This document shows positions 1-10,600 of a DNA stretch of 64,000 bases, one piece after another. Source of the DNA: Phymatolithon calcareum (lineage: Eukaryota > Rhodophyta > Florideophyceae > Hapalidiales); the NCBI GenBank assembly GCA_977006965.1, contig OZ345363.1:2046001-2110000 (forward strand), read 5' to 3'. The notes beneath the pieces are model-generated. The model ran no database searches. It saw only the letters and a list, made by a program, of their open reading frames with translations, and was not told the DNA's origin. The translations under genes and the position numbers were made by a program. Within the stretch, counting starts at the first letter, position 1. Each line of letters starts with the position of its first letter.

Positions 1-35
1 CCTACTATCATCCAATTGGAGTCTCACGGATTGGA

Positions 36-155
36 TTTCTGTTTAATTGAAGCTCCCTTTGTCAATTATCGTTGCCCCTGAGCGACTTTTCGTTGCGATA
101 CAATCCTTCGCTTACGCTCTCATTTAAGCACTTGATTTCGGACATTTTCTAGCAG
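36..155 (-). repeat. LINE-D 3' end fragment
   Basis: This stretch matches the 3' end of the LINE-D copies at about 2380-2492 (+) and 3073-3200 (-), read on the minus strand. It keeps the shared end, a CAGAAATCC motif preceded by an AAT(T/A)AA-type signal and the GGGAGCTTCAAT segment. It is cut short and no target duplication was found. Confidence 0.6.
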
Positions 156-481
156 TCTCAAGGTTAGCGCTGTATTTCACATGTTCGCGGCGCAAATTCT
201 CGAAGCTCTGAATTCCCAAGAGATTACCCTGCAGATTTAGAGCAGACGCCTCAGACCATCACCGCGGTCAATCTTTGGTAACATACCTGAGCTATTAAAC
301 AACCTGCCCGATTTCCAGGGAATCGATAGAATGGAGTATCAGGGAGCTACGTTCCAGTTGTTCGAGTCCTGCGTAGTCCTCGAAAATCTGTCAACCATAT
401 TCATAGAAAAGCAAAACTGAAGGTCTTTAGTCTATTGAACTTGCAATAATCGATTGCCTTCAAAATGCCCTCGCTGAGAGC

Positions 482-1174
482 TTGTCAAGAATTCCGTTTC
501 ATTATTCTAAAAGCCCGGCCACGTTTCTCGCAGATGACATCATACTTCGTGATTTTTCCCCAATAGGGCTTCAATTGCTCCTGGACATCGCCTCGGACTG
601 GGCCGCCTCTACCGAGATGGTCTGGGATACAAAGGTCGGGAAGAGTTGCGTCATAACTCCCAATGGTGCAAACGAAAGCTTCAAATTCGTTCTTGCAAGA
701 AAAGAAATCGAGACTGCGTCCGCAACTACATACTTGGGCATCTCCATATCTTCGAACCGGCGATTGACAAACTTTTAGCCTTGGAAATCCATATGTTAGA
801 AGAAATGATAGTGTAATGTGATCTGATTGGATAATGAGATGGCAGTATGAACGGGAAGCTGCTCTGGTGTTGGTGAATACCGTAGTTGAGGGCTTCTAAA
901 ATAAAAACCTATAATTTCCCCCATATCTTCGAACCGCGTAACAGAAACCTCTACGCTTTCCAGAATAGATGCTGCACAGAATCGACTGATGGTTCGAGGA
1001 AACATCGGACTCCACGGAAAAGGGTTCACACCCTCGACATGCTTAAGACTGTATAAGGCGCTTGTCCGTCCAATTACGGAGATTCTTCTCCCGTTCGCAG
1101 ATCTGACGCGTGACATCCTTCGCGCACAGGACGCCCTAGAGAGTAATCTGTTCTCTAGAATGTTCGGAACCTGA
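482..1174 (+). pseudogene. LINE-D reverse transcriptase fragment, split by an insertion
   Basis: The translation contains F-L-A-D-D-I-I-L (the RT catalytic A-D-D box, about 526-549), then the stretch reading M-V-W-D-T-K-V-G-K-S and T-Y-L-G-I-S found just after the palm domain in the other LINEs here (compare 5811-6910 and 33760-34400). The reading frame breaks at 744-936, where a retroposed 161-bp fragment and its 16-bp target duplication lie. It resumes after 937 with the thumb-like segment R-L-Y-K-A-L-V-R-P and stops near 1172. The protein is an enzyme fragment of a retrotransposon and cannot be functional. Confidence 0.6.
760..920 (+). mobile_element. 161-bp LINE-E 3' tail insertion with 16-bp target duplication
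   Basis: The 16 bases CCATATCTTCGAACCG occur at 744-759 and again at 921-936. Between them lies a 161-bp segment whose end (GGCTTCTAAAATAAAAAC then AATTTCCC) matches the 3' end of LINE-E near 23890-23930. A 5'-truncated 3' end flanked by a long target duplication is the classic product of target-primed reverse transcription. Removing it rejoins the LINE-D reverse transcriptase frame. Confidence 0.8.
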
Positions 1175-1245
1175 TGCAAGAATATGTAGGCCCGCTTTCG
1201 AGGAATATGCCGCCTGGAGTCCATTCAACTACGCCAAGCGCATAA

Positions 1246-1587
1246 ATGAGCTCCAAGTTCATAACAGAACAGGAATTTCGAAGAAAACAGGCACTTGAGC
1301 TTCCCAAGGGCACAACACGACTGGCAATATTGAACGCGACAAACGTTATGCTTCACAAAGCTCTTCTCTGTACCGCTACAGAGGAATTTGCGCGCACCCT
1401 AGACGCTAAGACAAGCGTAAACGCAAGAACGCTGAAGAACGCAGAAAAAGAATGGGAAGCATGTCTCCTTCTAAAGCCACAGGACGGGAGGGCCGGCGCC
1501 CTCCTCAGCCCATCAAGAACGAACCACCGCCATTCCTCACCCTCAAAAAAGCGAAGCACAGGCTTCTTTGCAAGCACTGGTTATTTC
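1246..1587 (+). pseudogene. LINE-D C-terminal coding remnant
   Basis: An open frame continues from near 1246 to the solo LTR. It includes a lysine/arginine/glutamate-rich stretch with N-A-E-K-E-W-E-A, typical of the low-conservation tail that follows LINE reverse transcriptase. Positions 1425-1585 are repeated, inverted and about nine-tenths alike by eye, at 3355-3503, so this belongs to the repeat rather than to a host gene. The open frame running on into the LTR is chance. Confidence 0.4.
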
Positions 1588-2226
1588 TGTGAAATCGACA
1601 GCCGGCGCACAGGAGCAATCGCCGCTCTTACGTTGCAACGACCTCAGGAATCCGAAAGTGCTTCAACTGTCAGCACGTTTTGCCGAACCGTAAAGCTACG
1701 AGCTGACCACCTTGGTTTACGGGCGTGGCCGTCTGCCTTGTTTGCCCCGGTTAAGTTCAGGAACCCTGAAGGATGGAGTCCACGTCGATTGTTGCAGAAA
1801 GGAAAGTGTTTCCTTTACTCTTTTTCCGACCCCGTGAACCTACACGGGCCTCCTCCTCCTTTTTCTTATCTCTTTTTCTCCCTCTCTGCTATTATGTTCC
1901 CCGGCGCAAATTGTTGCGCCTACGTTTTCCTGGCCTGTTACCATTTTGAGATTTCCCTTCCCAGCAACGTATCAAACAGCCAATTACCTGTTTCTGTAGA
2001 TCATTAAAGCCCTTCGCGCATGATATGCCCTTCTCGTGCGCCATTATGATCTACGCTATAAAGCAGTGGATTCCGCAGTGATATCAATCCCTACTGTACA
2101 TCTCCACCACACAGTGGAGGCATAATCTTGCTTGTCATTGGCCTCGCTTGAATCTCCATAGCACACACGTCCTCATCTATGACAATCAAGAACAGAAAAG
2201 TAAAACCAAAGCGAGCGCATTTCACA
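1588..2226. mobile_element. Solo LTR, 639 bp, with 5-bp target duplication
   Basis: The segment begins TGTGAAAT and ends ATTTCACA, an 8-bp inverted terminal pair of TG...CA type, and is flanked by the direct repeat ATTTC (1583-1587 and 2227-2231). The related LINE-D copy at 3073-3503 lacks the segment and is continuous across the site, which proves an insertion. No gag-pol lies inside, so it is a solo LTR left by LTR-LTR recombination. A TATA-like CTATAAAG lies at 2056-2063 and a long pyrimidine tract at about 1850-1890. Confidence 0.75.
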
Positions 2227-2499
2227 ATTTCACCGCTTCCCATATCCCTGGCATGAATGTTCAAGAAACGAAGATTCTGAACTCGATGAAGCTTTCACAG
2301 CTATCTCAAACTTAATGTCCAAGCAACGACTTCCGATATTCAAAAAGAGATGCTGGAAATGGCAGTTGATACCGTCCAAAGAAATTGTCTGAAATCAAAA
2401 TGAAAACGCAAGCGAAGGATTGTAGCGCAACGATAAGTCTCTCAGGTGCATTGATAATTGACTAAGGGAGCTTCAATAAAACAGAAATCCACCCGTCCT

Positions 2500-3072
2500 T
2501 CACAATGCCCTCTCCACTCTATGAAACATCATTCGGAGAAAACCAGGGACCGAAAAGAGGGAGAAGAGTCTGACTAGACCGAACGGACCACGAACGAATC
2601 AAGACAAGTTTCCGGTGCGGGCGCCCGTGCCCTCGCCGGAGCAAGTGGCCGCAGCGATCAAGCCGCACAAAGCGCTCGTTTCGGCAGTAATCCCGCCAGA
2701 AATGGCTCGGGCGATCGCGAACGCGCCCGTCTGGGACTCGGCAAATCGAGAATTCGCCACGCTCGAAATGCAAGACTCAATCCCGCCGTCGCCGGATTTC
2801 GAAGAAATCTTGCGAATTTAAGCGGATTTGATACAGGCCGGCTATCATAACCGGTCCGGCCATGCGTGCACCTGTGCGTAACAGGAAGGAGACAAGAGCA
2901 GAGTCAGGAATTTTTCCCAGCTCCATCGCAGGGTTTTTTGAAATGGCAAGAGTTGTGCTCCGGCTTCTCCACGGGAGAAGACTATCACCTTCTGATAGCT
3001 TGGTAGTACATGGATTCCGCCCTGAGTGGTGTGCCGCAATGCTCAAGGAAGCTGGAAGAGAGAACAGAAGGA
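2500..3072 (+). repeat. LINE-C fragment, part 1
   Basis: This region aligns in order with 34430-34945 of the LINE-C copy in the left palindrome arm. Shared segments include GATTTGATACAGGCCGG, ATAACCGGTCCGGC and GAGAAGACTATCACCTTCTG. It is interrupted at 3072 by a retroposed LINE-D copy and resumes at 3504. Confidence 0.7.
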
Positions 3073-3503
3073 TGGATGGATGGATTTCTGTTTTATTGAA
3101 GCTCCCTTAGTCAATTATCATTGCACCTGAGAGACTTTTCGTTGCGCTACAATCCTTCGCTTGCGTTTTCATTTTGATTTCAGACATATTCTTTGGACGG
3201 TATCAACTGCCATTTCCAGCATCTCTTTTTGAATATCGGAAAGTCCTTGCTTTGACATTAAGATTGAGATAACGGTGAGAGCTTCATTGAGTTCAGAATC
3301 TTCGTTTCATGCTTGTTCTTGCCAGGGATATGGGAAGCGATGAATAACCAGTGCATGCAAAGAAGCCTGTGGTTCGCTTTTTTGAGGGTGAGGAATGCTG
3401 GTAGTTCGTTCTTGATGGGCTGAGGAGGGCGCCGACCCTCCCGTCCTGCGGCTTTAGAAGGGAGACATGCTTCCCATTCTTCTTTTGCGTTCTTCAGCGT
3501 TCT
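3073..3503 (-). mobile_element. 431-bp LINE-D retrocopy with 15-bp target duplication
   Basis: The direct repeat GAGAGAACAGAAGGA lies at 3058-3072 and 3504-3518. On the minus strand the insert ends in AATAAAACAGAAATCC followed by a short CCAT repeat, which serves as the 3' tail, and it matches LINE-D between about 1425 and 2492 without the solo LTR. It is therefore a 5'-truncated LINE-D insertion into LINE-C that predates, or escaped, the LTR insertion seen in the other copy. Confidence 0.8.
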
Positions 3504-3610
3504 GAGAGAACAGAAGGAGATGAAAGAAGGTAACGAGATTACCAGCTATCATGAGCATCCTAAATGGTTTCCAACCCGGGTCATCCCTTTGAAGTACGGC
3601 GGCTGACTTC
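3504..3610 (+). repeat. LINE-C fragment, part 2
   Basis: After the target duplication the LINE-C sequence resumes, matching about 34935-35040 (CCTAAATGGTTTCCAACC and CATCCCTTTGAAG). Similarity is lost beyond about 3610; 3610-3850 shows nothing recognisable. Confidence 0.6.
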
Positions 3611-3853
3611 AAAATCAAAGAGAATTGGAAACGCGAAGCAAGACGACTAACCAACGAACAGCAGAACGGTTGACTTACAGTGGAGTAAGAGGATTGGAAA
3701 ACAAGGTATTCCCCTTCCCCTATGCACCTTGCAATAAGGAGTTCGTTCAAATTGCCTCCATGTAATATAAATAACCAGCAGATACGTTTGCTACTGTCTT
3801 AGAAGACCAGATTTTTATTTAGAAATAAAAATCTCTTCCATGCAATTTAATCT

Positions 3854-3909
3854 CAGCTACTTCACAAGAAACTTTTGTCTTAAGCCAAAAGTTTCTTGTG
3901 AAGTAGCTG
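3854..3909. repeat. Perfect 24-bp inverted repeat (hairpin)
   Basis: Arms 3854-3877 and 3886-3909 are exact reverse complements around an 8-base loop (TCTTAAGC). The outermost bases are CAGCTACTTC and GAAGTAGCTG. It could be a short foldback element or a transcribed hairpin. A second such hairpin lies at 15718-15786. Confidence 0.85.
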
Positions 3910-4160
3910 TGGAAAAATATCATTCGCCGCTTTTATAGCTTGCTTGGCAGGCGCAAACGGTAGCAAAAGAGGTGACCTGAAGAGTAACTTCACCGAGCTC
4001 CCCACTTGCGTTCGATTTCATGTTCAAAATCGATGGCCAAATGATGGTTGAATGTCCGATGTCAATACTGTCCAAAATACTGCTTTCGAATTGAGTAAAA
4101 CGGAGACGGGGCAGCAGTCACTCTGCGCAAAAGCACGTTCCCACTTTTTGAATCAGAATC

Positions 4161-4601
4161 ATGTTCTTTTGCTGCGTAGGACCTCAAAAGGCAACAGACG
4201 AGACGCTTGGCATACCCTTGGATTGGACAGAGATATCTTTCTCTGAGTTCCAAAATGGTCGCCGTGGTACAAGAGCCAAAATTTCGAGAATGTACCGCAA
4301 CACTCTGAAAACTCTCCGAGGCATTTTGCGGTTGGAAAATCGACAGTCGGAAGGAGAGCCCGATGCTGAAGAACTGAAAGATCCAGAGATTATGTACCAG
4401 AGCCCATTCTCCGCGAAACTTAGTATGCTGGCCGATGATGCTAGGAAACAGCATGAAAATGAACATGGAGAGCAAGTCCATGCATTCTGGGAAGGTTCAA
4501 AAGTTTTTGTGTGGAAGTCGCACCTTCCACCGTATTCTCATCACAGCCGACTTTTGACGCGAAAGGAGCTTCGCGAGAAAAAAAGCGCAAGAAAGAAATG
4601 A
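4161..4601 (+). CDS. Unassigned ORF, 146 codons
   Basis: An ATG-started frame of 146 codons, rich in charged residues, ends in a lysine/arginine cluster (R-E-K-K-S-A-R-K-K). No family is recognised. No signal peptide or membrane segment is visible. It could be an exon, a fragment of a retroelement gag or ORF1 protein, or a chance frame. The preceding 100 bases (4052-4160) are also partly open in another frame. A hairpin lies about 250 bases upstream. Sequence from 4700 to 4980 shows nothing recognisable. Confidence 0.25.
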   Translation: MFFCCVGPQKATDETLGIPLDWTEISFSEFQNGRRGTRAKISRMYRNTLKTLRGILRLENRQSEGEPDAEELKDPEIMYQSPFSAKLSMLADDARKQHENEHGEQVHAFWEGSKVFVWKSHLPPYSHHSRLLTRKELREKKSARKK

Positions 4602-4989
4602 ATTTTTGCGAGAAGAGGAGGCGTCACAAGGAAATATTTCGTGCCAGACAAATCGCCATCTGGGAGCTTTCCAGTGCATCTGAAAACTGTGTTCTGTGTT
4701 GATAGTTGATAAATCCCGTCAGTGGATTGTGATCCCTTGAACGTAGTGCGTTGCGTTTTGCTTCATTCTTGTATTCAATAGCAATGGAATAACATCAAAA
4801 GAGTCATTGATACGTTGGCTATGTTCGCCACTCTGCAATTTTCATAAACGCATCGTTCCGCAATTTAAAATAGCCGACGTTTGATTCCAACGTGAGATCC
4901 ACCGTGGGCAGAACGATTTGTGCTTTTTTTCTTGGACATTCTAAAGGTCCTTTATTACATTCCAACTTTTTCTTTCATTGTCTCGATCG

Positions 4990-5235
4990 CCTCAGAACTC
5001 CCCCGAAGTTGTCCTCCCGAGCGAGCTTCCGTTGAAGAGCGCCCCCGAAGTTGTCCCCCCGAGTGAGCTCTCGATTAAGAGCCCCCCACGCGAAGTTGTC
5101 CCCCCGAGCGGCCTTCCGTTTAAGAGCCCCCTGAAGTTTTCCCCCCGAATGTGCTCCCGATCAAGAGTCTCCCTCGCAAAGTTGTCATCCCGAGCCGGCT
5201 TCCGTTTAAGAACCCCCTCCCCGATGTGCTGTCAA
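4990..5235. repeat. Minisatellite, about five units of 42-50 bp
   Basis: Imperfect tandem units share CCGAAGTTGTC, CCCCGAG, GCTTCCGTT and AAGAGCCCC. Unit lengths are close to multiples of three, so the plus strand reads as a proline/serine-rich repeat (E-V-V-x-P-S-x-L-x-x-K-S). No start, stop or flanking domain supports a real protein, so it is treated as non-coding. Confidence 0.65.
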
Positions 5236-5409
5236 CAGGGCAAGAAGACGTCGCTCTTTCGAGGTTTTTGCCCTACTTTGGCATTTTTTTCCTACGGAAA
5301 AGAAGAACGTAGCAAGTGATGGATACTAGCGTTGGAGAAGATGGAGATGAGTGAAGCAATTGTGAGTTGGGAACATAATTGTTACAGAGAAGTTGCTGAG
5401 ACCCAAGCT

Positions 5410-5475
5410 GCTCTGTTGTCGGAAAATCTGGCGTTGAGAGCTTGTAAAATAAAAACATAAAACTCCGCCCCCCCT
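5410..5475 (+). repeat. LINE-E-like 3' tail
   Basis: The segment TGTAAAATAAAAAC followed by a C-rich stretch resembles the 3' ends at 885-920 and 23890-23935. It is short, so the assignment is tentative. Confidence 0.4.
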
Positions 5476-5596
5476 CTGTCTTGCGGCTCACTACTCGAAT
5501 ATTTAATATCGCTCCCTTATTAGCAGCGCAGTAAACAGTCGTTTCGTCAACTCTGTGCTTACCACACCACTTTCGAAACAGTTCTCGTATCCGCAG

Positions 5597-6930
5597 TATT
5601 TTTTTTTCCTTTCAATTTTATTTAAAAGCCCCACAGACTTCCGAAGATATGGGCAAGGCTTCCTCTGGTGCTACCTACCTTTGTGTAGCTCACAAAACGT
5701 CCACTAGAATCGCAGACGGGAAAACGTAGGACTCAAAGTAGTCCTATCTCAGTCCTCTACGGGATTGTTGGTGCTTGGACTCGACCACTTTTTGCCTTGC
5801 ATTCTGCGGATTAATACAGGCCTTCTTCGTTCTCCATGCGTTCTATGAGTGTCTTGCTAAATAGTAAGAGCTCATCTAGCGCCTTTTCTGTTTCCAGTCG
5901 TTTTTCTCCTTCGAGTTCGTACCCTGCTAGCGTGCGTTCAAGGGTCTCCATATGCTCTCTGGCTCTGGTGCCGAATTCTTCAGTCATACTTGTTGTTGAC
6001 ACCTGTGGGAATCTGCCACAGGCATACTGCAGCGCGAGTTGTCTGTGCTTCACCTTGGGGAACTTGAGGATTGCTAGCAATTCTCTTGTTTTGTCGTATG
6101 GTATCTTTCTTTTCCGCTTCGATTCTAGGCGGTCTCCTTCCATTTCCAGAAATTTCGATCGAAGTGCTTGCGACGATTGGTTTGCTTGGATATGCTTTAC
6201 CGCTTCACCGAACGGCTCTCTGGTCTCCATCGCGGCGATATCTTTCTTCGTGTACTGCCATTCATGGTTGTTTCTTCTTTCTGGCACTTCCTTTGAATAC
6301 ATACGTTCTTTCGCCTTGTTCCTTCTCAGCATTTTGAAGGCCAACATTTCTCGTCGATGTGCGGCCGCCTGGATCCGGCACAGGAGACGGAGCCTATCCG
6401 TCCTTCCTCGGGCCAGTGGCCCGAATACTTGATTGAAGAATGTTGCTTCTACTTCCTTGACGGCATTTTGTACGTCTTCTGTCCAGGGCGTTAAGTGCAT
6501 TGCGTACTCCCAGCGTGGCTGTACTAGTGCCTTGTATATCTGAATACACTTCTGTATACTCAGCCCTTTCTTGAACACTCCCAGTGTACGCAACTCGTAC
6601 ACGGCCGTCCTTGATTTCTTTAGTCGTTGCATCATTAACGTATCTGTAACTCCTCCGGGGTCTAGGGATACTCCAAGGTACGTGACCTCCGGAACTTGTG
6701 CTAGCACCTTGTTCGCTAGCTTGAATGTCTTGCCCAATGTTTCTTCTGATTCGAGGACTTCGCTTTTCCCTTGTTTAGTGTTCCAAGTCATCTCTCGCTC
6801 TTGTGCCCATTGGGTAGCTATATCCAATAGGCCTTGCAGTGCCGCGGGTGATTTCGCAGAGAGAAGAACATCGTCTGCGAAGAGGATAGCCGGTACTTCA
6901 GCCCAGGTTTGCTTGGATGCGATTTTTTAA
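5597..6930 (-). mobile_element. LINE-B, 5'-truncated
   Basis: On the minus strand the element begins within the reverse transcriptase and ends with the family's 3' signature: GCAAGGCTTCC (seen here in reverse complement), then GGCTTTTAAATAAA and an A-rich tail at about 5597-5635. Closely related 3' ends recur at 49250-49445 and, more distantly, at 32481-32578, 49455-49800, 50345-50430 and 55690-56030. No target duplication was found. Confidence 0.75.
5811..6910 (-). pseudogene. LINE-B reverse transcriptase, C-terminal half
   Basis: The frame starts inside the palm domain with L-F-A-D-D-V-L-L (near 6875-6900) and runs unbroken for about 365 codons. It reads through the W-N-T-K-Q-G-K-S and T-Y-L-G-V-S-L segments and the thumb (K-A-L-V-Q-P-R-W-E-Y-A) into a lysine/glutamate-rich tail ending N-E-E-G-L-Y. 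There is no endonuclease and no start of its own. The intact frame suggests it is one of the younger LINE insertions in the window, but 5' truncation leaves it unable to move by itself. Confidence 0.75.
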
Positions 6931-7291
6931 ATCTGGAAAAGGCTCTCGCACTTGAAACGATGGAAGTTTCTGTGGCGGGAAAAAGACATAATGGGCTTTT
7001 AACCTGAGACTAAGCTCTCGTAGGAAATCATGCGCGCCTTGTTTGGAATTCGTCACTTCTGAAAGAAGAGCTTAGCCAACTGGAGACATGACTTACAAAA
7101 ACGATGAAACATGTTATGCCAAAGGTAATGTGAACAAGTGAAGAAGAAAGAAAGCCGCACAGGTACGGTTGTTTGCTATAGATGAAACGAAGGTAATTGC
7201 TCCATCTTTGCTGAAAATGGAGTTGTGCTCGAAGGCTGTTGTGCTCTTCGCCATCAGTATCGTTTGGACATTTTTGCTTCAATTGCGTGGC

Positions 7292-7646
7292 TGTTGTGGT
7301 TGTAATCAGGAAGGTCGTGTTCAATCGGATTCTTACCAGTTTATTGAACAAGGCGACGCTTGTCTGCCGTAAGTACTAATTTCTACCCACTCGGAACGTA
7401 CTCTACAATACTACAGTTACCGGGACATTATTGCCTGGGTATCCTTATTAGGGTCCCAGGAAATATCAATGCTCGATTAGGGCTCAACACTGTACACGAC
7501 ACAATATAGGTTTCGTGTACTCCCGATTTCGGAGCTCGAGATAAGCATGTGGTCAACGTAATGCATATGGTTGAGAGGAAGTAATTGCCGGCGCTCGGAA
7601 CACATAACTGTTCCGTTTCGCGCAGCGCTTGTATCACTTCACGACA
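7292..7646 (-). repeat. 3' LTR of the Gypsy element
   Basis: Begins TGTTGTGG and ends CACGACA in plus-strand orientation. It matches 12113-12467 over its whole length with a few substitutions, for example CATATGG against CATTTGG. Confidence 0.95.
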
Positions 7647-7658
7647 TCACCCCCTTCC
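7647..7658 (-). other. Polypurine tract
   Basis: The minus strand reads GGAAGGGGGTGA immediately upstream of the 3' LTR, the expected position of the plus-strand primer in this class of element. Confidence 0.75.
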
Positions 7659-7667
7659 AGGTTCGAA

Positions 7668-10600
7668 CTAAGCACGAGGCTCTTTGGTTTTCGAGCTTCG
7701 TGTAGGTCGAACCGATTTCCAATATTTCCGAATCACATCGATATCGTCGAAGTTTTCGACTGGCTCCCACCCCGGCTCGATAGCATCATCTTTCCATACG
7801 ACGTAATATTCAAATTTTCCGTTAGGCATGGTACGATGCTTTCTGATATGCTTTATAGCATACGACTGGGGCTCGACTGCCGGGTCCCCGTTTTCACGCT
7901 GGACAAGCTTCAACTGGTCTGCGGGTACGGTGCGCTTCAACGTTTCTCCCAACTTATCTCGTAGAACATAGGCTCCCCCACGATTTTTCCGGACGACAAC
8001 AAACGGACCTTCATAAACCGGGTCCCACTTTGAGTCTCTCGTCTGGACCCACATCATCACGACTGAGCCAGGCGGAAAAGCATCATCAGGGATTATTCGG
8101 TGTGAGCGTGCGAATGTACGCTCCATTTTCCCTTTCTCTTCCATAGCGCGTTCGTTAATGACAGGATAAATGATATCACTCAACTCCTTCTGCCTGTTTT
8201 TCCAAAGGATTAAACTGTCGTTGGAAGCCTTCTTGGTGCGTCCATATTTCTCAAAATTATTCAAACTCCTCCCAAACATCAGTGAGAACGGAGTTGCGCC
8301 TGTCAGGGCCGAAGTTTTGGCGTTAAAAGACATCTGGAAAAACGGAACATAGTCTGGCCAGTCATGCATTGCACCTTCAACTTCTTTCTTCAGAACATTT
8401 TCGATTGTAGCATTGGTGCGTTCAACTGCGCCTTTTGCGCGTGGGCTGTAAGCTGAGATAGTACGGTGGTTAATCCCATTAAGCTTCGTCAGCTCTTCAG
8501 TCATTTGATTCACAAAGTCGGTGCCGTTGTCCGACTGAATTACTTTAGGCACGCCAAGAATCGAAAATATGCTCCACAGTTCTCTCGCGATTACGTCCAT
8601 CTTCTTGCTGGAAAGGCATCGAAGGATGACGAACCGTGTCATGATATCGGATACGACCAACAGTGTATCCATACCGGTATCGCTCACAGGGAGCGGAGTC
8701 ACAAGATCTATGGCGATATGATCCCATGGGAGCTGTGCAGTGATAGACTTGAGAGGATGGTATCCTCTACGAAGAACGTTGTACCTTAAACATGGGGCAC
8801 AACGAGAAATCAGGGCTTTGATATCAGCTCGCATCTTGGGCCACCGCCATCCATCTTTCCATAGCTTGCGAAATACCTCGTGCTCGCCGAAGTGTCCAAA
8901 GTTATGAGCCTTCGACAGTATCTCCATCTTGTGGTTGTCATTCAGCGGGGGCGATTTGTCGCGTACGAGGTGATCCACGGTCATATTTTGAAAGCTTAAA
9001 GCTTCCATATTTCTGCTCAATCCGTCAGCCACCACGTTTGACGACCCACGTACATGCACAACTTCAAAATCGTGTTCCATTAAAGTGTCGAACCACCTTA
9101 TCATCATGTGGTTCAAGTTCTTCTGGGAGAACAAGTATTTGAGAGCCTTGTCGTCTGTGTGTACAGTAAATTTTCGTCCTGTAATATAAGTTCGAAATTT
9201 TCCGATGGCCCACACGATGGCCAGCAGCTCTTTCTTAGTAGCAGAGTAATTTCTTTCGGACTTGCTCAACGAGCGAGATGCGAAACACAAAGTCTTCAAC
9301 TCGCCGTTATCGTATTCTTGAGCAATCCAGGCACCCAGACCGAAGTCAGATGCGTCAGTGCCGCTTATGTATTCCCTTGAACTGTCCGGGTGCGCCAGTA
9401 TGACATCACGAGCGATGCCCTGACGCAATTTCTCGAACGCCTCCTCCATCCGTTCCGTCCATCTTAGTTCTCCTTTGTGCTTTCGTACTTCGTCAAGCGG
9501 GGCAGAAACACTTGAAAAATCTTTGATGAACTGACGGTAAAAATTGGCTGCGCCGAGGAATCGCAACAGCTGTTTCACAGTTTTTGGCTTGGGCCAGGCG
9601 AGGATGCTTGCAACTTTGGATGCATCCATTTGTACCCCAGCTCCAGATAACACAATCCCGAGGAAAAGAATCATCCTTTGTCCAAATCTTGATTTATCCA
9701 CCCTGATCGGGAGGTTGAACTCGGTTAATCGGTCAATCACTGCTTTGACATGTTCAATATGTTGTTCCCTGTTTTTTGAGAACACCACAATATCATCAAT
9801 GTAACAAATCGCAAAGGCCATGTCTGCCAAAACTTTGTCCATGACCATTTGGAACTGTGACGCCATTGTCTTGATTCCAAAAGGCGCACATGTAAAGCGG
9901 AAGTGCTTTCCCTTCCACATGAAAGCTGTCCAGTCACGGTCCGCTCCCGGAATGTGAAATCTGAAATACGAATCCCTGATATCGATCGTGGTGTACAAAA
10001 CTTCAGGGCCGTGCAGGGACCCCACCTCATTGATGATATCATGAATCTTGGGGAGAGGGTAAGATACGTCCGGCAACCTCTGGTTCAGCATACGCATGTC
10101 AAGACAAGGCCTGACGTCAACTTTGCTGCCGTAGGCATCCTTCTTAGGAACAGCCAGTATTGGGAAGCGATTAGTGCAGCCCTCTGGTGCGTGCTCAATA
10201 TCTCCATTTTCCTTCCACACTCCAATCTTCTTATCCACTCGTGCTTCATCGCGTTTTGAAACATAGTTCACGCGTTTCCAGATTTGCTCTGTATTTTTGG
10301 GTTTCAGATTAAGCACGGCACGCTCATGTGTACATCGACTCGAAGCCGGGATGAGCTCGTTCGAAGCTAGAGCCTCGGCCACAGCAGGAGAGAGCTCCTC
10401 TGCTGTCAGACCATCAATAAGCTCCGATTTTTCGGAGTTCTCGTCACTTTCCGTGGTTCCGACGTTGATTGTAGAAGGTTGTTTCACTGGAAACCCTCGG
10501 ATTTCATACCCAAAAACATCAAAGTGACATAGTCCAATCACTAAGTCTCTTCCAGGTGGCATTTTCATAACGTCCGGGGAGCACAATACTGTCTTCTCTC

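Larger units (their letters stand above)
240..2496 (+). mobile_element. LINE-D non-LTR retrotransposon, degraded, with two nested insertions
   Basis: This is a relic LINE whose reverse transcriptase remnants lie at about 455-1175. Its 3' region runs to the AATAAAACAGAAATCC end near 2492. The same 3' region exists as a shorter inverted copy at 3073-3503, and comparing the two shows what was inserted later: a 161-bp LINE tail at 760-920 and a 639-bp solo LTR at 1588-2226. The 5' boundary is uncertain; the sequence from about 240 to 455 is too decayed to translate. Stops and frameshifts show the element is dead. Confidence 0.6.

Noticed and set aside
4978-5319. A proline/serine-rich protein gene
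   Set aside because: The frame comes from a minisatellite, has no ATG or conserved flank, and the copies are irregular.
7169-7372. A small secreted protein upstream of the Gypsy element
   Set aside because: Its C-terminal third lies inside the LTR, so the frame is an accident of the insertion.
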